The notes below the pieces were generated by a model. It ran no database searches. It saw only the letters and a list, made by a program, of their open reading frames with translations, and was not told where the DNA came from. DNA of 64,000 nucleotides. Source: Micavibrio aeruginosavorus. Lineage in GTDB: Bacteria > Pseudomonadota > Alphaproteobacteria > Micavibrionales > Micavibrionaceae. Made by a program: the position numbers and the translations under genes. Positions within the stretch are counted from its first letter, which is position 1; every line of letters begins with the position of its first letter. Below, in pieces: positions 43,934 to 53,403 of this stretch. The DNA lies in NCBI GenBank assembly GCA_016432265.1, contig CP066681.1, positions 832,342 through 896,341 of the forward strand, written 5' to 3'.

Positions 43934-44969
43934 TAATCAATCTTCCACGCCGACATCTTCGGCGGGCGATCTTTCCCCTCTGCTGGAAGATGCGCCGCCC
44001 GCCGCCGTGATCTTCGGCGTCGAAGGTCAGGTTCTGACCAAGAACGAGGAAGACCTGTTTCGTCAGACCGATCCGCTCGGGTTTATTTTGTTCGCTCGCA
44101 ACTGTGACAGTCCACAGCAGATTCGTGATCTGGTTTTGTCGTTGCATCAGGCGGTCGGGCGCGTGGTGCCCGTCCTGATCGATCAGGAAGGCGGCCGTGT
44201 CCAGCGCATGAAGCCGCCGCACTGGAAACAATATGAGCCTGCCAAATATTTTGGCGACCGCTTTATGTCGGATTTTGCCAAGGGACGGCAGTTGCTCCAG
44301 GATCAGGTCAAGGAAATTGCGGGTGATTTGCGCAGCGTCGGCGTCAATGTGAATTGTGCGCCGGTTCTGGATGTCTTGTTCCCTGAAACTCATGCCGTGA
44401 TCGGGGATCGGGCGTTTTCATCGGATCCTCAGGTCGTGGCGGCCTTGGGGGCTCTGGCGTGTGAATTTTATGCCCGCAGCGGGATTATCCCGGTGGCCAA
44501 GCATATCCCCGGCCATGGCCGTGCGGCGGCTGATTCGCATAAAAACCTGCCAGTTGTGGCGGCCAAGCAGGCCGAGCTGGAACAGGCCGATTTCGTGCCG
44601 TATCGCCAGCTTTTGACCCGGGATTTCTCGGAAGCGGTCTGGGGGATGGTCGCTCACGTCATCTATAGCGATATCGACACCAAGCTGCCCGCCAGCTGCT
44701 CGCGCAAGGTCATCTGGGATACGATCAGGCAAGATATTGGTTTTAAAGGATTTCTAGTAAGCGATGATATCGGCATGGATGCGCTGTCGGCCCATGGCAA
44801 ACCGCATCGCCGCGCAGAGGACGTGTTGCGCGGCGGTTGCGATGCCGCCCTGCATTGCAGCGGTAAGTTCGATGAAATCGAGGATATCGCCCAGCGCGTG
44901 CAAAAGATGACAAACGAGGCGGTAAAGCGCTATAACCGTTCCATTTCCTGGTACAAAGGAGTGGTATGA
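43908..44969 (+). CDS. nagZ: Beta-N-acetylhexosaminidase NagZ
   Basis: A glycoside hydrolase family 3 enzyme that removes GlcNAc from muropeptides during cell-wall recycling. Segments: IFGVEGQVLTKNEEDLFRQTDPLGFILFARN, VPVLIDQEGGRVQRMKPP, the catalytic loop AKHIPGHGRAAADSHKNLP and GFLVSDDIGMDAL. The GTG at 43908 is the best start (353 residues), inside the SPOR gene end; a TTG further upstream is less likely. It is followed by scpA with a four-base overlap. Confidence 0.92.
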   Translation: MGALSSANNNQSSTPTSSAGDLSPLLEDAPPAAVIFGVEGQVLTKNEEDLFRQTDPLGFILFARNCDSPQQIRDLVLSLHQAVGRVVPVLIDQEGGRVQRMKPPHWKQYEPAKYFGDRFMSDFAKGRQLLQDQVKEIAGDLRSVGVNVNCAPVLDVLFPETHAVIGDRAFSSDPQVVAALGALACEFYARSGIIPVAKHIPGHGRAAADSHKNLPVVAAKQAELEQADFVPYRQLLTRDFSEAVWGMVAHVIYSDIDTKLPASCSRKVIWDTIRQDIGFKGFLVSDDIGMDALSAHGKPHRRAEDVLRGGCDAALHCSGKFDEIEDIAQRVQKMTNEAVKRYNRSISWYKGVV

Positions 44970-45865
44970 CCCACGACAACGCCATAGCCGAGGAGGCCGC
45001 GCTGGCCGCGACGTTATCCTCGTTCGAGGAAGATCCTCCCCGTGAAGGGCTGGGGGAGGGGATGCATGCTGCCGATGCCTTCTTGCTCAATCTTGACGGT
45101 TATGAAGGCCCGATTGATGTGCTGCTCGGCATGGCCCGGGATCAGAAGGTCGATCTCGCAAAAATCTCTATTTTACAGTTGGCCCGGCAATACCTGCAGT
45201 TCATTGAGCGGGCCCATCAACTGGAGCTGGATCTGGCGGCTGAATATCTGGTCATGGCGGCGTGGCTTGCGTACCTTAAATCGCGCCTGTTGCTGCCACG
45301 TGAGAAGGATGGCGAAGGCCCCGACGCCCATGCCATGGCCGAAGCGCTGCAGTTCCAGTTGCGCCGCCTTGAAGCGATGAAGCAGGCTGCGGAAAATATG
45401 TTCAAGCTGCCGCAGCTCGGTATGGGGATTTACCGCCGCGGCATGCCCGAAGGCCTGCGCACAACGTATAACAGCATCTACGATCTTTCTCTTTATGATG
45501 TTTTGCGCGCTTATGGCGATATCAAGCAACGCGCCAAGGGCGGCCAATACGAATTGCCGACATTCCACCTGATGTCGATGGAAGCCGCGATGGAGCGCAT
45601 GACCCGCATGCTGGGCAAATTGCCGCGCAACGGGCAATGCAGCGTCTGGACAACGCTTGATAGTTTCCTGCCGGAAAAAAATACGGACAAGCTCTATATG
45701 CGCTCCTCTCTGGCGTCGCTGCTGACGGTTACGCTGGAATTGGCCAAGCAAGGCAAGATCGAGGTGCGTCAGGATGGCCCGTTCCGCCCGGTCTATATGC
45801 GGGCGACAACCGAAAAATTTGACGATGTCACGATGGAGGGTAACGCAGTTGCAACAGGAACCTGA
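44966..45865 (+). CDS. scpA: Segregation and condensation protein A
   Basis: A 299-residue kleisin subunit of the SMC condensin complex, which organises and segregates the chromosome. The family start FLLNLDGYEGPIDVLLGMARDQKVDLAKISILQLARQYL is clear after a 34-residue acidic extension, with AAEYLVMAAWLAYLKSRLLLP and a C-terminal winged-helix region (SLLTVTLELAKQGKIEVRQ). It starts inside the nagZ stop (ATGA) and is followed closely by scpB. Confidence 0.94.
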   Translation: MTHDNAIAEEAALAATLSSFEEDPPREGLGEGMHAADAFLLNLDGYEGPIDVLLGMARDQKVDLAKISILQLARQYLQFIERAHQLELDLAAEYLVMAAWLAYLKSRLLLPREKDGEGPDAHAMAEALQFQLRRLEAMKQAAENMFKLPQLGMGIYRRGMPEGLRTTYNSIYDLSLYDVLRAYGDIKQRAKGGQYELPTFHLMSMEAAMERMTRMLGKLPRNGQCSVWTTLDSFLPEKNTDKLYMRSSLASLLTVTLELAKQGKIEVRQDGPFRPVYMRATTEKFDDVTMEGNAVATGT

Positions 45866-45875
45866 GGCAATCGAG

Positions 45876-46790
45876 ATGATTGATGATGAAGACATTGCCG
45901 CTCTGGCGGATATGATCAATCAAACCTTCATCGAGGATGAAGACGAAGAGGCTGTTTCCGCCGTCACTGGCGAAAGCGTTGTGCAGGCGACTGCTGAGGT
46001 TGCCATAGCGGTGGTTGCCGATGTCGATCATCTGCGCCTGATCGAGGCTTTGCTGTTTGCTTCTGCCGAGCCCTTGACCGTCAATGCCGTTCGCGAGCGC
46101 ATGCCGGAAGGGGCCGATGTCGGCGGCTTGCTGATGGAATTGCAAAAGACTTATGAAGGGCGCGGTGTCAGTCTCTTGAACATGGACGGGTACTGGGCGT
46201 TTCGCACGGCTTCCGACCTCAGTGACGCTCTCAGCATGAAAAAGGACGTGCAGCGCAAGCTTTCGCGCGCCGCCGTGGAAACTTTGGCGATTGTCGCTTA
46301 CCACCAGCCGGTGACTCGCCCCGAGATTGAAAATATCCGTGGCGTGGCGATATCAAACGGCGCTCTTGACGTGCTGATGGAATGCGGCTGGGTGAAGCCG
46401 GGCCGCCGCCGCGATACGCCGGGCCGCCCGCTGACATGGGTGACGACGCCGGCCTTCCTTGATCATTTTGGCCTGACGGCGCTGAACGACTTGCCGGGCA
46501 TGGATGAACTCAAGGCCTCCGGCTTGCTCGATAGCCGTCCGGCGATCGCGGTGACGACGGGTAATTTGTTCGGTGCCGAAGACGAGATGCTGGCGAACGA
46601 TCTTGAGGATTCCGATTTGCCGGACGATGGGGACGGCGATGAATCCGTTATTGAAAAGGTGACGGAGGCTGTTGAATCCTTGTTGGACGGCGATGATTCT
46701 GACGCTGAGGACGACTCCGAAGACTGGGGCGATATGGCTGCGTCGAACGACGATGCCGATGAAGACGACGATGAGGAAGAGGTCGCGTGA
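45876..46790 (+). CDS. scpB: Segregation and condensation protein B
   Basis: A 304-residue winged-helix partner of ScpA and SMC. Core segments: [73 protein letters not shown] and [29 protein letters not shown]. The last 80 residues are strongly acidic (Asp/Glu runs), longer than the usual ScpB tail. The ATG at 45876 has GAGG eight bases upstream. The stop overlaps tatA by one base (TGATG). Confidence 0.94.
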   Translation: MIDDEDIAALADMINQTFIEDEDEEAVSAVTGESVVQATAEVAIAVVADVDHLRLIEALLFASAEPLTVNAVRERMPEGADVGGLLMELQKTYEGRGVSLLNMDGYWAFRTASDLSDALSMKKDVQRKLSRAAVETLAIVAYHQPVTRPEIENIRGVAISNGALDVLMECGWVKPGRRRDTPGRPLTWVTTPAFLDHFGLTALNDLPGMDELKASGLLDSRPAIAVTTGNLFGAEDEMLANDLEDSDLPDDGDGDESVIEKVTEAVESLLDGDDSDAEDDSEDWGDMAASNDDADEDDDEEEVA

Positions 46791-46969
46791 TGGGGTTGAG
46801 TTTCTGGCATTTGCTGATTGTCATTCTGGTTGTGGTGCTGGTTTTTGGCACCAAGCGTCTGCCGAATGTCATGGAAGATCTGGCCAAGGGCATTAAAAGT
46901 TTTAAAAAAGGCCTGAAAGACGAAGACGAGACCAAGACTCTCGCACAGGATAAGAAAGATCGGGAGTAA
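46790..46969 (+). CDS. tatA: Sec-independent translocase protein TatA
   Basis: A 59-residue TatA with the expected N-terminal helix ([21 protein letters not shown]), the hinge and amphipathic helix ([14 protein letters not shown]), and a charged tail. TatA oligomers form the variable-size path for folded proteins carrying twin-arginine signals. Its ATG overlaps the scpB stop by one base. tatB follows six bases later. Confidence 0.94.
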   Translation: MGLSFWHLLIVILVVVLVFGTKRLPNVMEDLAKGIKSFKKGLKDEDETKTLAQDKKDRE

Positions 46970-46975
46970 GCGGCC

Positions 46976-47275
46976 ATGCTGGATTTCAGCTGGCCTGAAA
47001 TCTTTGTGATCCTCGTCGTCGCGCTGGTCGTGATCGGCCCGCAGGATATTCCCAAAATCATGCACGGTCTGGGGCGCTTTGTCAGGCGCCTGCAATATGT
47101 GCGTTTTGCCCTGTCGCAGCAATTTGACGACTTCATGAAAGAACACGATCTTGAAGATATCCGCAGGGCTGCGAACGCACGACCCGACGAATTGTTCGAT
47201 GAGGCTGCTGCTGACGAAGAGGATATGGCGGTGGAGCCGATGAAGGAGGATCGTCATGAACGTCAATCCTCATGA
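46976..47275 (+). CDS. tatB: Sec-independent translocase protein TatB
   Basis: A 99-residue TatB: MLDFSWPEIFVILVVALVVIGPQDIPKIMHGLGR at the N-terminus (Glu in the helix and the GPQ/DIPK hinge separate TatB from TatA), then an amphipathic helix and an acidic tail. With TatC it forms the receptor for twin-arginine signal peptides. It overlaps tatC by 20 bases. Confidence 0.93.
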   Translation: MLDFSWPEIFVILVVALVVIGPQDIPKIMHGLGRFVRRLQYVRFALSQQFDDFMKEHDLEDIRRAANARPDELFDEAAADEEDMAVEPMKEDRHERQSS

Positions 47276-48041
47276 TCAGCCTTTGCCGGTTGATGGCCGC
47301 CAGACTCTGGCCGGGCATTTGGTCGAGTTGAGGAAGCGTCTTTTATGGTCGCTGGTCGCAGTGTTGGCGGCAACAGGGATTAGCTTTCTATTCGTCGAAG
47401 ATATATACGGATTTCTGGTGAAGCCGCTGGCGCAGGCGCTGGGCCCCGGGGATAGTCAGCGCTTGATCTATACCGGATTGACCGAGGCGTTTTTTACCTA
47501 TCTCAAGGTATCGTTCTTTGCCGGAATTTTCCTGTCCTTTCCGATCATGGCGATGCAAATCTGGAAGTTTGTCGCCCCCGGCCTTTATAAGACCGAGAAA
47601 CGCGCTTTTCTGCCGTTCCTGATCGCCACGCCTGTGTTGTTTTTTGCTGGCGCGGCGCTGGTCTATTACTGGTTGATGCCGGTGGCGTGGGAGTTCTTTA
47701 TCGGATTCCAGAGCGACGGCACGCATACCGCGCTGCCGATCCAGTTGGAAGCCCGCGTGGGTGAATATCTCGATCTGGTGATGTTATTGATATTTGCCTT
47801 TGGATTGTGTTTCCAATTGCCTGTGTTGCTGGTTTTGCTGGGGCGCGCCGGGTTGGTGACGCCCGAACAATTGGCAAAAGGCCGCCGATATGCGATTGTA
47901 ATTGCGTTCGTCGTGGCAGCTTTTCTGACGCCGCCGGACGTGCTTAGCCAGTTTGCCCTTGCCGTTCCGATTATCCTTCTTTATGAAATCTCGATCCTTG
48001 TCATCCGCTATCTCCAGAAACCATCCGTCCGCGCTGAGTGA
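47256..48041 (+). CDS. tatC: Sec-independent translocase protein TatC
   Basis: A 261-residue polytopic membrane protein with about six helices. It has the family N-terminus LAGHLVELRKRLLWSLVAVL and the conserved glutamate-bearing TGLTEAFFTYLKVSFFAGIFLSFPI. GGAGG lies six bases before the ATG, within the tatB tail. In many alphaproteobacteria serS follows; here zapE begins inside the tatC end. Confidence 0.96.
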   Translation: MNVNPHDQPLPVDGRQTLAGHLVELRKRLLWSLVAVLAATGISFLFVEDIYGFLVKPLAQALGPGDSQRLIYTGLTEAFFTYLKVSFFAGIFLSFPIMAMQIWKFVAPGLYKTEKRAFLPFLIATPVLFFAGAALVYYWLMPVAWEFFIGFQSDGTHTALPIQLEARVGEYLDLVMLLIFAFGLCFQLPVLLVLLGRAGLVTPEQLAKGRRYAIVIAFVVAAFLTPPDVLSQFALAVPIILLYEISILVIRYLQKPSVRAE

Positions 48042-49107
48042 GTGTCTCGCGCAACGCGGGATTGCGCTGGATGAGGCGCAAATCCTGGCCTTGCGGTTTT
48101 TGCAGGGTTTGCTCAATCAGTTGCAGGTGGAAAAACCCGCAAGGAAAATGATTTCTCTGGGCCGCCGCAAACCTGAACCCTTGAAGGGTGTATACATGCA
48201 TGGTGGTGTGGGGCGCGGCAAATCCATGCTGATGGATATATTTTTCGACCAGATACCGCCTGAAGTTTCTCATCAACGCCTGCATTTCCATGAATTCATG
48301 ATCCGCGTTCACGATTATCTGCATCAGGAAAGGCGGGCGGCCCGCGCCGAATCGGGCCCTGATCGCGCTCTGCTGCGCTTTGCCGATTTGTTGGCGCGGG
48401 AAGCGCGGGTTTTATGCTTTGATGAATTTCATGTCACCGATATTGCTGATGCGATGATACTGGGGCGCCTGTTTACGGCCCTGTTCGACAAGGGGATGAT
48501 CGTCGTCGCGACATCGAATTGGCCGCCGGAACGGCTTTATGAAGGAGGGTTGCAGCGTGATCGCTTCTTGCCCTTCATTGATTTGGTCAGGCACCGGATG
48601 GAAATTATCGAGGTCGAGGGCGGCACCGATTACCGTCTGCGGCATCTGAGTGAAGAAGGGGTTTATTTCTGGCCTCTGGGCGAGCATACAAGCGCACGCA
48701 TGGATCAGGTGTACAGCCACCTGACAGGCAACGTCTCTTCCCATGCCGAAGAATTTCGCGTCAAGGGGCGCACCATCCATGTTCGGGCGGCGGCCAAGGG
48801 GGTGGCGCGGTTTTCATTCGCCGAACTGTGTGAGCAGCCGCGCGGCGCGGAAGATTATCTGAAAATGGCCGAGATCTATCATACGGTCTTTCTTGAGAAT
48901 GTGCCCAAACTCGCCTATGACCGCCGCAATGAGGCCAAACGCCTGATGACACTGGTGGATACCTTGTATGATTCCGGCACCAAACTGGTGGTCAGCGCCG
49001 AAGCGCCACCCGACCAGATTTATCGCGGCCATGACCATGAATTTGAGTTCCAGCGCACGGTTAGCCGCCTGCTTGAAATGCAAAGCCCGGATTATCTGCA
49101 AAAATGA
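47983..49107 (+). CDS. zapE: Cell division ATPase ZapE (AFG1 family)
   Basis: A 374-residue AAA-type ATPase of the AFG1/ZapE family, linked to Z-ring function under stress. Walker A is HGGVGRGKSMLMD; HFHEFMIRVHDYLH, LCFDEFHVTDIADAMILGRLF (Walker B) and VVATSNWPPERLYEGGLQRDRFLP follow. The start is uncertain: ATG 47983 overlaps tatC by 59 bases and has no good ribosome site, but no later ATG precedes the conserved region. Confidence 0.9.
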   Translation: MKSRSLSSAISRNHPSALSECLAQRGIALDEAQILALRFLQGLLNQLQVEKPARKMISLGRRKPEPLKGVYMHGGVGRGKSMLMDIFFDQIPPEVSHQRLHFHEFMIRVHDYLHQERRAARAESGPDRALLRFADLLAREARVLCFDEFHVTDIADAMILGRLFTALFDKGMIVVATSNWPPERLYEGGLQRDRFLPFIDLVRHRMEIIEVEGGTDYRLRHLSEEGVYFWPLGEHTSARMDQVYSHLTGNVSSHAEEFRVKGRTIHVRAAAKGVARFSFAELCEQPRGAEDYLKMAEIYHTVFLENVPKLAYDRRNEAKRLMTLVDTLYDSGTKLVVSAEAPPDQIYRGHDHEFEFQRTVSRLLEMQSPDYLQK

Positions 49108-49167
49108 TCGTTATCTCAAATGGTTATGAATTTAACCTTTGGTGGATTTATCCTGCTATTATGAAAG

Positions 49168-50454
49168 ATGATGTTTGATTTTCTAAAGCGATTCCATACT
49201 GACCCCGCAAGACTGCCACAAACGGTAGAACGCGATCCGCTGCGCTATGAGAAAGAGAAAACCATCGCCCAGTCCAGTAATGTACGCAAGCGTCTGGCGC
49301 TGGCGAAAGATCCGCGCACCCATCAGGAGATTTTGTTCTATCTTGCCAAGGAGGATCCCGACCCGGCGGTGCGGCTGGCGGTGGCGCGCAATATGTCGAC
49401 CCCGGTGCAGGCCAGCCCGATGCTGGCGGGAGATGGCAGCGAGGATGTACGCATGGCGCTGGCGCGACGGCTGGTGACCTTGCTGCCTGAGTTGGGTAAG
49501 GAAACCCATTCGCAGCTTTACGCCTTCGCTGTGCAGGCCTTTGCCACGCTGGCTCTGGACGAGGTCTTGAAGATACGTATCGCCCTGTCCAGTGCCTTGC
49601 GTGATCATGCAGCAGCCCCTCCGGCGGTTGTTGGTCAACTGGCCAAGGATGTGGAGCGTGAGGTCTCCGAGCCGATCCTGCGTTACTGCGTTGTGCTGTC
49701 GGATGATATTTTGCTCGATATTCTAAGTACGCACCCGGCAAGCTGGGCTGTGCAGGCGATCGCCGGGCGCGCGCAGGTCAGTGGCATCGTTTCTCAGGCC
49801 GTGATCGACGCCGATGATGTGCCCGCCGGGAAAATTCTTTTAAAGAACGCCGGGGCCGATATCGGAGAAGGGTTGCTGCAGGATATCGTGGAGAAAGCGC
49901 GTGTTTACTCGGAATGGCAGGGGCCGATTGCCATGCGCAAGAATTTGCCCGCGGCCGCGGCGCGGGCGTTGGCGGAGTTTGCCGATGCGTCGGTGCGCGA
50001 TGTATTGCTGGAGCGGGAAGATTTTGACCAGCAAACCATTGATGAAATCGCCGGTGTCGTGAAAAGGAGGCTGGCCTTCGCACAAGAGCTTATCCCGGGG
50101 GAAAGCGTTGCCGATCATGTGGCGCGTCTGGAAAAAAAGAGAAAACTGAATGAAGAAGCGGTCGCCGATGCGCTCGGCATGCGCGATAAGGATTTCGTCG
50201 TGCATGCGGTGGCGCGTCTGGCCCGAGCCCAGCCCGAGACGGTTGAAAGCGTCTTTCGCATGCGCAAGGCCCGGCCTGTGGTGGCGCTGTGCTGGCGGGC
50301 GGGGTTGTCGATGCGGTTTGCCTTGCGGCTGCAGCAGGAAATGGCGCTGGTGCCGCCGAAAGAACTTTTATACCCGCGCGATGGCACCGATTACCCGATG
50401 ACGGACGAAGAATTGCGCTGGCAGCTTGAATTTCTTGGTTTCAAGGCGGCCTAG
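49168..50454 (+). CDS. DUF2336-domain protein
   Basis: A 428-residue, mostly helical cytosolic protein. The first part (VRKRLALAKDPRTHQEILFYLAKEDPDPAVRLAVARN) reads as HEAT-like repeats, and the region from about residue 60 (DVRMALARRLVTLLPEL to PASWAVQAIAGRAQVS) matches DUF2336, a family widespread in alphaproteobacteria with no established function. It starts at ATG 49168, with a second ATG directly after. It follows zapE by 60 bases and precedes mdh by 108 bases. Confidence 0.8.
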   Translation: MMFDFLKRFHTDPARLPQTVERDPLRYEKEKTIAQSSNVRKRLALAKDPRTHQEILFYLAKEDPDPAVRLAVARNMSTPVQASPMLAGDGSEDVRMALARRLVTLLPELGKETHSQLYAFAVQAFATLALDEVLKIRIALSSALRDHAAAPPAVVGQLAKDVEREVSEPILRYCVVLSDDILLDILSTHPASWAVQAIAGRAQVSGIVSQAVIDADDVPAGKILLKNAGADIGEGLLQDIVEKARVYSEWQGPIAMRKNLPAAAARALAEFADASVRDVLLEREDFDQQTIDEIAGVVKRRLAFAQELIPGESVADHVARLEKKRKLNEEAVADALGMRDKDFVVHAVARLARAQPETVESVFRMRKARPVVALCWRAGLSMRFALRLQQEMALVPPKELLYPRDGTDYPMTDEELRWQLEFLGFKAA

Positions 50455-51513
<1,059 letters not shown>

Positions 51514-51535
51514 CGCAGAGGAATCCCAGACCAAT

Positions 51536-51570
51536 AAAAAAGGGCCGTCAGATGATGGCCCTTTCGTTTG
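51536..51570 (+). terminator. Intrinsic terminator after mdh
   Basis: An eight-base-pair stem AAAGGGCC/GGCCCTTT with a ten-base loop, with A-rich sequence before it and a short CGTTTG tail after. The flanking A run also allows it to work for the convergent gene at 51591, although the T tract on the plus strand is short. Confidence 0.78.
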
Positions 51571-51590
51571 GTGGTAATTTGTATCCGTGC

Positions 51591-52022
51591 CTAGTTGAGC
51601 TTGGGCTTGGGGGTCACCACTGTTTCAGTCGCGATATTGTTAGGGAGCGGTTTTTTGGCAAAAAATTCCTGATACCACTTAAATTGTTGGTAAGGGCCTT
51701 GACCTACGGCTAGGCCGCATAGTTTGGTTTGGTCGATATCGGCCGTTTTGGAGCGCCCCAGAACAATCCAGTCTCCTGTCTCTTTATTGGCATAAATTTC
51801 CATCTTCCATTTATCGTTCTCAGCTTTGATGCCGGAGGGGGGCTGATTTCTAATTTTTACATAATATCTTTCGGTACTTTGTTCGCGGGCACATGTGGGA
51901 TTGGAACGAAGACCGTAGGAGTCATATTCTGGTTCTGCGGCTTGTGCAGAAAAGGCAACAGTGCTCAGGGCAAAAATAGATGTCAGAATGGTCCGTTGCA
52001 TGGTTTTCATGGTCGATGCCAT
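51591..52022 (-). CDS. Small secreted protein of unknown function
   Basis: A 143-residue protein with a clear signal peptide (residues 1-29, AFSAQAAE). The mature part contains two cysteines (NPTCAREQ, KLCGLAV) and a beta-rich-looking centre (RYYVKIRNQPPSG, KWKMEIYANKETGDWIVLGRS). No family is recognised. AAGGAGC lies upstream of the ATG at 52022. Base composition is visibly more A+T-rich than the neighbouring mdh. The 176-base gap to the next gene upstream holds that gene's terminator. Confidence 0.65.
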   Translation of the reverse strand: MASTMKTMQRTILTSIFALSTVAFSAQAAEPEYDSYGLRSNPTCAREQSTERYYVKIRNQPPSGIKAENDKWKMEIYANKETGDWIVLGRSKTADIDQTKLCGLAVGQGPYQQFKWYQEFFAKKPLPNNIATETVVTPKPKLN

Positions 52023-52144
52023 TTCAAGCTCCTTGTTACTTTATTGCGACGACTGTCTGAGGATATTTGGCAAAAATATTGTTTAAAGTCAAATATTTAA
52101 CAATGAATTATAAAAACTCGCAGATTTCTGCGGCTTGAGAAGAA

Positions 52145-52170
52145 GCAAAAGCCCCTCTTACAGGGGCTCT
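52145..52170 (-). terminator. Intrinsic terminator of the lysozyme-like gene
   Basis: On the minus strand, an AGCCCC/GGGGCT stem with a seven-base loop is followed by TTTTGCTT. It lies about 30 bases beyond the stop of the gene at 52199 and would end that transcript. Confidence 0.8.
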
Positions 52171-52198
52171 TGAAAAAACAATTCTGAACTTTCGTGGC

Positions 52199-53266
52199 TC
52201 AGCTCAGCGCGGGAGCGGGCGTCACGGTGGGACGGGGGCGTTCCGCAGCAGCCGCGGTGGCCACAGTAGTTGGCGGGGCGCTGGTGCGTGCCGTTTCAAA
52301 TACGTTTGACAGGGCCTGATCACGCTCGGCGGCCACCAGCACGGTGCCGACCTTGGCACTGGCGCGGTTGGTCCCCACCCCGTCATGAACCCCACGACCA
52401 GAGGCATCCTTGGGCAACGAGGCCCATTCACTGGAAAGACCTGTCAGGAATTTTCTTTCCGACATGCGACCTTCAAGATAATCACTGTAGCCGCGCTTTT
52501 GCAGCAGATGCATACCGATACGGTCTTGCATCCGTTCATCAAACTTTTCGTCACCGCGCAGGCCGAGTTCCTTCATCGATTGGCGCAATGTGCCGGAGAT
52601 GACCTGATATTTACCGGCAGCCGAAGAACGGTTGTCGGCGGAGTAGCCTTGGGCCTTTTGCTGATTAACGTAGGCAGACTGCCATTCCAGCACTTCATTC
52701 AAGGTCATATTGGTGAGGTCAACACGCTTGATGCCTTTATGGGCGAACACGCGGTTATAATCGCCGGCGGATTCATGCTTGCCGATCAATTCCAGCATCT
52801 GGCTGCCGTAAGCGTTTTTGGCGAGGAGCGGTTGGCCTTCGCGGGCGGCCGCCAGAGCGGCTGAACGATCAAAACGGCTGAAATCCATGCCATCGCGTAC
52901 CGACTCGCGGCCACGCATGCGCAGATCGTCGCGCAGGTTGCGGAATTGCGTATGGTTGGCATCGTCTTCAAAACCAAAGGCCTTGGAGATCAGGCCGATC
53001 AAGCCATTATTTTGCTTGTTATCGGGATCGAGCACCCCGGTCAGCATCATCATCAGATTGATCAGCAACTGGCTGAGCAGATTTTGATCTTTATAGCTGG
53101 CGGGCTGTACCGGTTTGACAGCGGCGCGGCCAAAGGCATCGCGGGAGCGCTGGGTCACTTTCAGGCCTTCGCCTGTACCCGAGGTCGCGGAAAAGGAAAT
53201 ACCCTCCTGACCGCGTTGGCCAAGAAGATCATAGGTACCTATACTTGTCGTAGGATTCTCAGTCAC
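52199..53266 (-). CDS. Lysozyme/transglycosylase-like protein without signal peptide
   Basis: A 355-residue protein starting at GTG 53266 with GAGGGTG upstream. Residues about 155-290 resemble a phage-type muramidase/transglycosylase domain: LELIGKHESAGDYN with a catalytic-type Glu165, VDLTNMTLNEVLEWQ, SSAAGKYQVISGTLRQSM and FDERMQDRIGMHLLQKRGY. The N-terminal 150 residues are not recognised; the C-terminal 45 are Ala/Pro/Thr-rich and probably disordered. No Sec signal or membrane helix is seen apart from a weak hydrophobic patch near residue 70. It is followed by its own terminator, and the coiled-coil gene lies 137 bases upstream on the same strand. Confidence 0.7.
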   Translation of the reverse strand: MTENPTTSIGTYDLLGQRGQEGISFSATSGTGEGLKVTQRSRDAFGRAAVKPVQPASYKDQNLLSQLLINLMMMLTGVLDPDNKQNNGLIGLISKAFGFEDDANHTQFRNLRDDLRMRGRESVRDGMDFSRFDRSAALAAAREGQPLLAKNAYGSQMLELIGKHESAGDYNRVFAHKGIKRVDLTNMTLNEVLEWQSAYVNQQKAQGYSADNRSSAAGKYQVISGTLRQSMKELGLRGDEKFDERMQDRIGMHLLQKRGYSDYLEGRMSERKFLTGLSSEWASLPKDASGRGVHDGVGTNRASAKVGTVLVAAERDQALSNVFETARTSAPPTTVATAAAAERPRPTVTPAPALS

Positions 53267-53403
53267 TTACACACCCTCTGAAAACCAAATCATTTTTATA
53301 TTTGTTTAATTACCCCAAGTGTACAGGAATTCGAGACGGCCTGTCAACAATTAAGGAAATATAATTTAGTCAATAAAAACAGAGTGTTGATCTGATTTTA
53401 TCT

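Noticed and set aside
47953-47982. Longer start for zapE
   Set aside because: An upstream start would deepen the overlap with tatC and adds residues not seen in the family; ATG 47983 is already the earliest plausible one.
52199-53266. Prophage endolysin
   Set aside because: The muramidase-like domain alone suggested phage, but no holin, capsid, tail or integrase gene is nearby and the protein carries long non-phage ends.
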